A stretch of 33,183 nt of DNA from Bacteroidales bacterium (GTDB taxonomy: Bacteria > Bacteroidota > Bacteroidia > Bacteroidales > F082). The notes under the pieces were generated by a model, which was not told where the DNA came from, made no database searches, and saw nothing but the letters and a program-made list of their open reading frames with translations. The DNA lies in NCBI GenBank assembly GCA_023229245.1, contig JALNZU010000033.1:1-33183 (forward strand). The letters are read 5' to 3'. This document shows positions 32,330 to 33,183 of the stretch, one piece after another (position 1 is the stretch's first letter; every line of letters starts with the position of its first letter). A program made the position numbers and the translations under genes.

Positions 32330-33060
32330 AGTACATAAAAAGGCACTTTATACATAAACGGGATAAAAATCTAAGCCGGCCTCCTGGTGCTCTTACGGCA
32401 CATTTTTTTATTTTAGTTGATTTATTAATCAATACTTCAACAATATGAAAAGAGTAGCCGGCTTAGACGTACACAAAGATATAATTTTTGCTTGTGTAAC
32501 AAAAGGAAAATATCAAAGTCAAGTAAAAGAATTTGACACCACCACTTCAGGTTTGGAAGAGTTGTTCCATTGGTTAATCGGAGAGCGAGTAAGCAAAGTA
32601 GCCATGGAAAGCACCAGCATCTACTGGATGCCTGTTTGGCGGGCATTAGAACAGGAGTTCACTCTCTACTTGGTTAATCCCTATTTTATAAAACAGATGC
32701 CCGGTAGAAAGAGTGATGTGAAAGATGCCCAGTGGATTGCTACTTTGCTGGATAAGGATTTACTTCGCAGCAGTGTTGTGCCGGACAAAACCATTCGTGT
32801 TTTACGAAGTTATCTTCGGCGGTATGCTCAACTGCAAGGTCAGACAACCCGCTGTATACAGAGTTTAGAGCGGCAGTTGTCGCAATGCAACATTAAAATT
32901 GCTTCACTCACGTCAACCATTGCCAGCAAAACAACGCTAAATATAGTTGAAGCAATTATCAATGGGGAACACTCTGTTGATGTTCTTATGGAAAAAGTTC
33001 ACGGTCGTATTATTAAAAGTAAGGGAAAAGAAAAAGTCAGAAAAGCCTTGCAAGGCATTA
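32330..33060 (+). mobile_element. IS110-family element, right part missing
   Basis: The element carries a leader of about 110 bp and a truncated DEDD transposase. The left boundary lies between about 32327 and 32360, where the Fn3-like frame breaks. The right part is lost where the terminal repeat begins at 33061. IS110 elements make no long terminal inverted repeats, so the boundary cannot be fixed precisely by eye. It is inserted at the 5' end of the surface-protein pseudogene, head to head. Confidence 0.7.
32370..32467 (+). promoter_or_regulatory. Inverted repeat flanking the transposase start; small hairpin within
   Basis: TCTAAGCCGGC at 32370-32380 is the exact complement of GCCGGCTTAGA at 32457-32467. 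The pair encloses the leader end and the ATG at 32445, so an RNA fold could hide the start. Inside, 32387-32401 (GTGCTCTTACGGCAC) makes a short hairpin. IS110 leaders can encode a bridge RNA, but this one is shorter than the known examples I recall. Confidence 0.45.
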
Positions 33061-33119
33061 TACCTGAATTATTCATAAAAATGAAAAAAATGCGGGTAAA
33101 TATACTGTTATTCCATTGA
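32445..33119 (+). CDS. IS110-family transposase, truncated
   Basis: The N-terminal RuvC-like DEDD domain is clear: Asp8 in GLDVHKD, Glu in AMESTSIYW, and the Asp pair in KSDVKDAQWIATLL. A coiled-coil region with RYAQLQGQTTRCIQSLERQL follows. Sequence of the family ends near GKEKVRKALQG (about residue 205). The last 19 residues are encoded by the terminal repeat (from 33061) and end at a stop in it. The C-terminal Tnp_20 domain with the catalytic Ser is missing, so the protein cannot be active. Full-length members have some 300-400 residues; this has 224. Confidence 0.85.
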   Translation: MKRVAGLDVHKDIIFACVTKGKYQSQVKEFDTTTSGLEELFHWLIGERVSKVAMESTSIYWMPVWRALEQEFTLYLVNPYFIKQMPGRKSDVKDAQWIATLLDKDLLRSSVVPDKTIRVLRSYLRRYAQLQGQTTRCIQSLERQLSQCNIKIASLTSTIASKTTLNIVEAIINGEHSVDVLMEKVHGRIIKSKGKEKVRKALQGIIPELFIKMKKMRVNILLFH

Positions 33120-33126
33120 ATTTCAG

Positions 33127-33134
33127 TATATTTG
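33127..33134 (+). promoter_or_regulatory. -7 promoter box inside the terminal repeat
   Basis: TATATTTG matches TAnnTTTG and ends 21 bp before the ORF start at 33156. It overlaps the right arm of the 10-bp stem, so promoter use and stem formation would compete. Confidence 0.4.
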
Positions 33135-33155
33135 TTGTAGATAAAACCCCGCACT

Positions 33156-33183
33156 ATGGACAAAGATAAAATAAAAAAAGCAT
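33156..33183 (+). CDS. 5' end of an ORF in the right terminal repeat (partial)
   Basis: ATG at 33156 opens MDKDKIKKA before the window ends. It is the same ORF as at 32-1 on the other strand. Probably the transposase of the repeated element, by position only. Confidence 0.35.

Larger units (their letters stand above)
33061..33183 (+). repeat. Right copy of terminal inverted repeat (mobile-element edge)
   Basis: Exact reverse complement of bases 5-127. It interrupts the IS110 transposase and reads outward to the right. It carries the 10-bp stem AAATATACTG (33098-33107) with CAGTATATTT (33124-33133), the promoter box and the ORF start. At this junction and at 127 the element edge is the same (TACCTGAATTATTC), which supports a true boundary. 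Confidence 0.85.

Noticed and set aside
32250..32646. Minus-strand ORFs at 32250-32432 and 32437-32646
   Set aside because: The first spans the IS110 boundary in a different frame; the second is a shadow of the transposase.
1..33183. Window as a circular plasmid or phage genome
   Set aside because: The matching ends are inverted, not direct, and no replication or virion genes are present.
1..33183. tRNA, rRNA or riboswitch genes
   Set aside because: I looked for cloverleaf ends and known conserved cores by eye in the intergenic regions and saw none; a covariance search would be decisive.

Overview
The window looks like a piece of a Bacteroidota chromosome, probably an uncultured anaerobic or facultative member. 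Four things point there. Three large secreted proteins end in type IX secretion (T9SS) sorting domains, one of them a gingipain-type C25 protease. Candidate promoters carry the Bacteroidota -7 box TAnnTTTG. Shine-Dalgarno sequences are mostly absent. Intergenic DNA carries GGTGGTTTCGACAGG...CCACC palindromes of a kind common in this phylum. I cannot name a genus.

Layout. (1) 1-127 and 33061-33183 hold inverted copies of one repeat (123 bp identical), each running outward into the first codons of the same ORF. The window is therefore bounded by two copies of a mobile element or by a repeat-induced contig break. (2) 128-2740 is a CRISPR locus: cas2, leader, a five-spacer array, then about 1.8 kb of wreckage. 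The wreckage holds six copies of the array trailer, degenerate CRISPR repeats, REP-like palindromes, a cas2 3' fragment and a second leader feeding a solitary repeat. (3) 2940-12068 holds a membrane TPR/HTH regulator, a beta-helix T9SS protein and a 1620-residue C25 protease, with an IS21-like end remnant between the first two. (4) 12353-18553 holds a secreted unknown, a MerR regulator, an M23 peptidase, divergent alaS and a T9SS jelly-roll protein. (5) 18976-23635 holds a TPR protein with an outer-membrane barrel/SPOR protein, and a DUF2750-like gene with an ABC-F ATPase. (6) 23764-29819 is a hox operon (hoxF-U-Y-H-W plus a dihydroorotate-dehydrogenase-like gene). Its promoter carries a perfect CRP/FNR-type palindrome. 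(7) 30215-33119 is an Fn3-like/beta-propeller pseudogene with an in-frame amber stop, cut at its 5' end by an IS110-family element. That element is itself cut by the right terminal repeat.

How it works together. The hox genes encode a soluble NAD(H)-linked [NiFe] hydrogenase of the HoxFUYH type with its own maturation protease. General Ni-Fe maturation genes (hyp) are not in the window. The T9SS proteins are clients only; no T9SS machinery gene is seen. The CRISPR locus retains only cas2, so interference genes, if any, lie beyond the left repeat. The least ordinary parts are the duplicated, amplified CRISPR leader/trailer region and the operator at the hox promoter.
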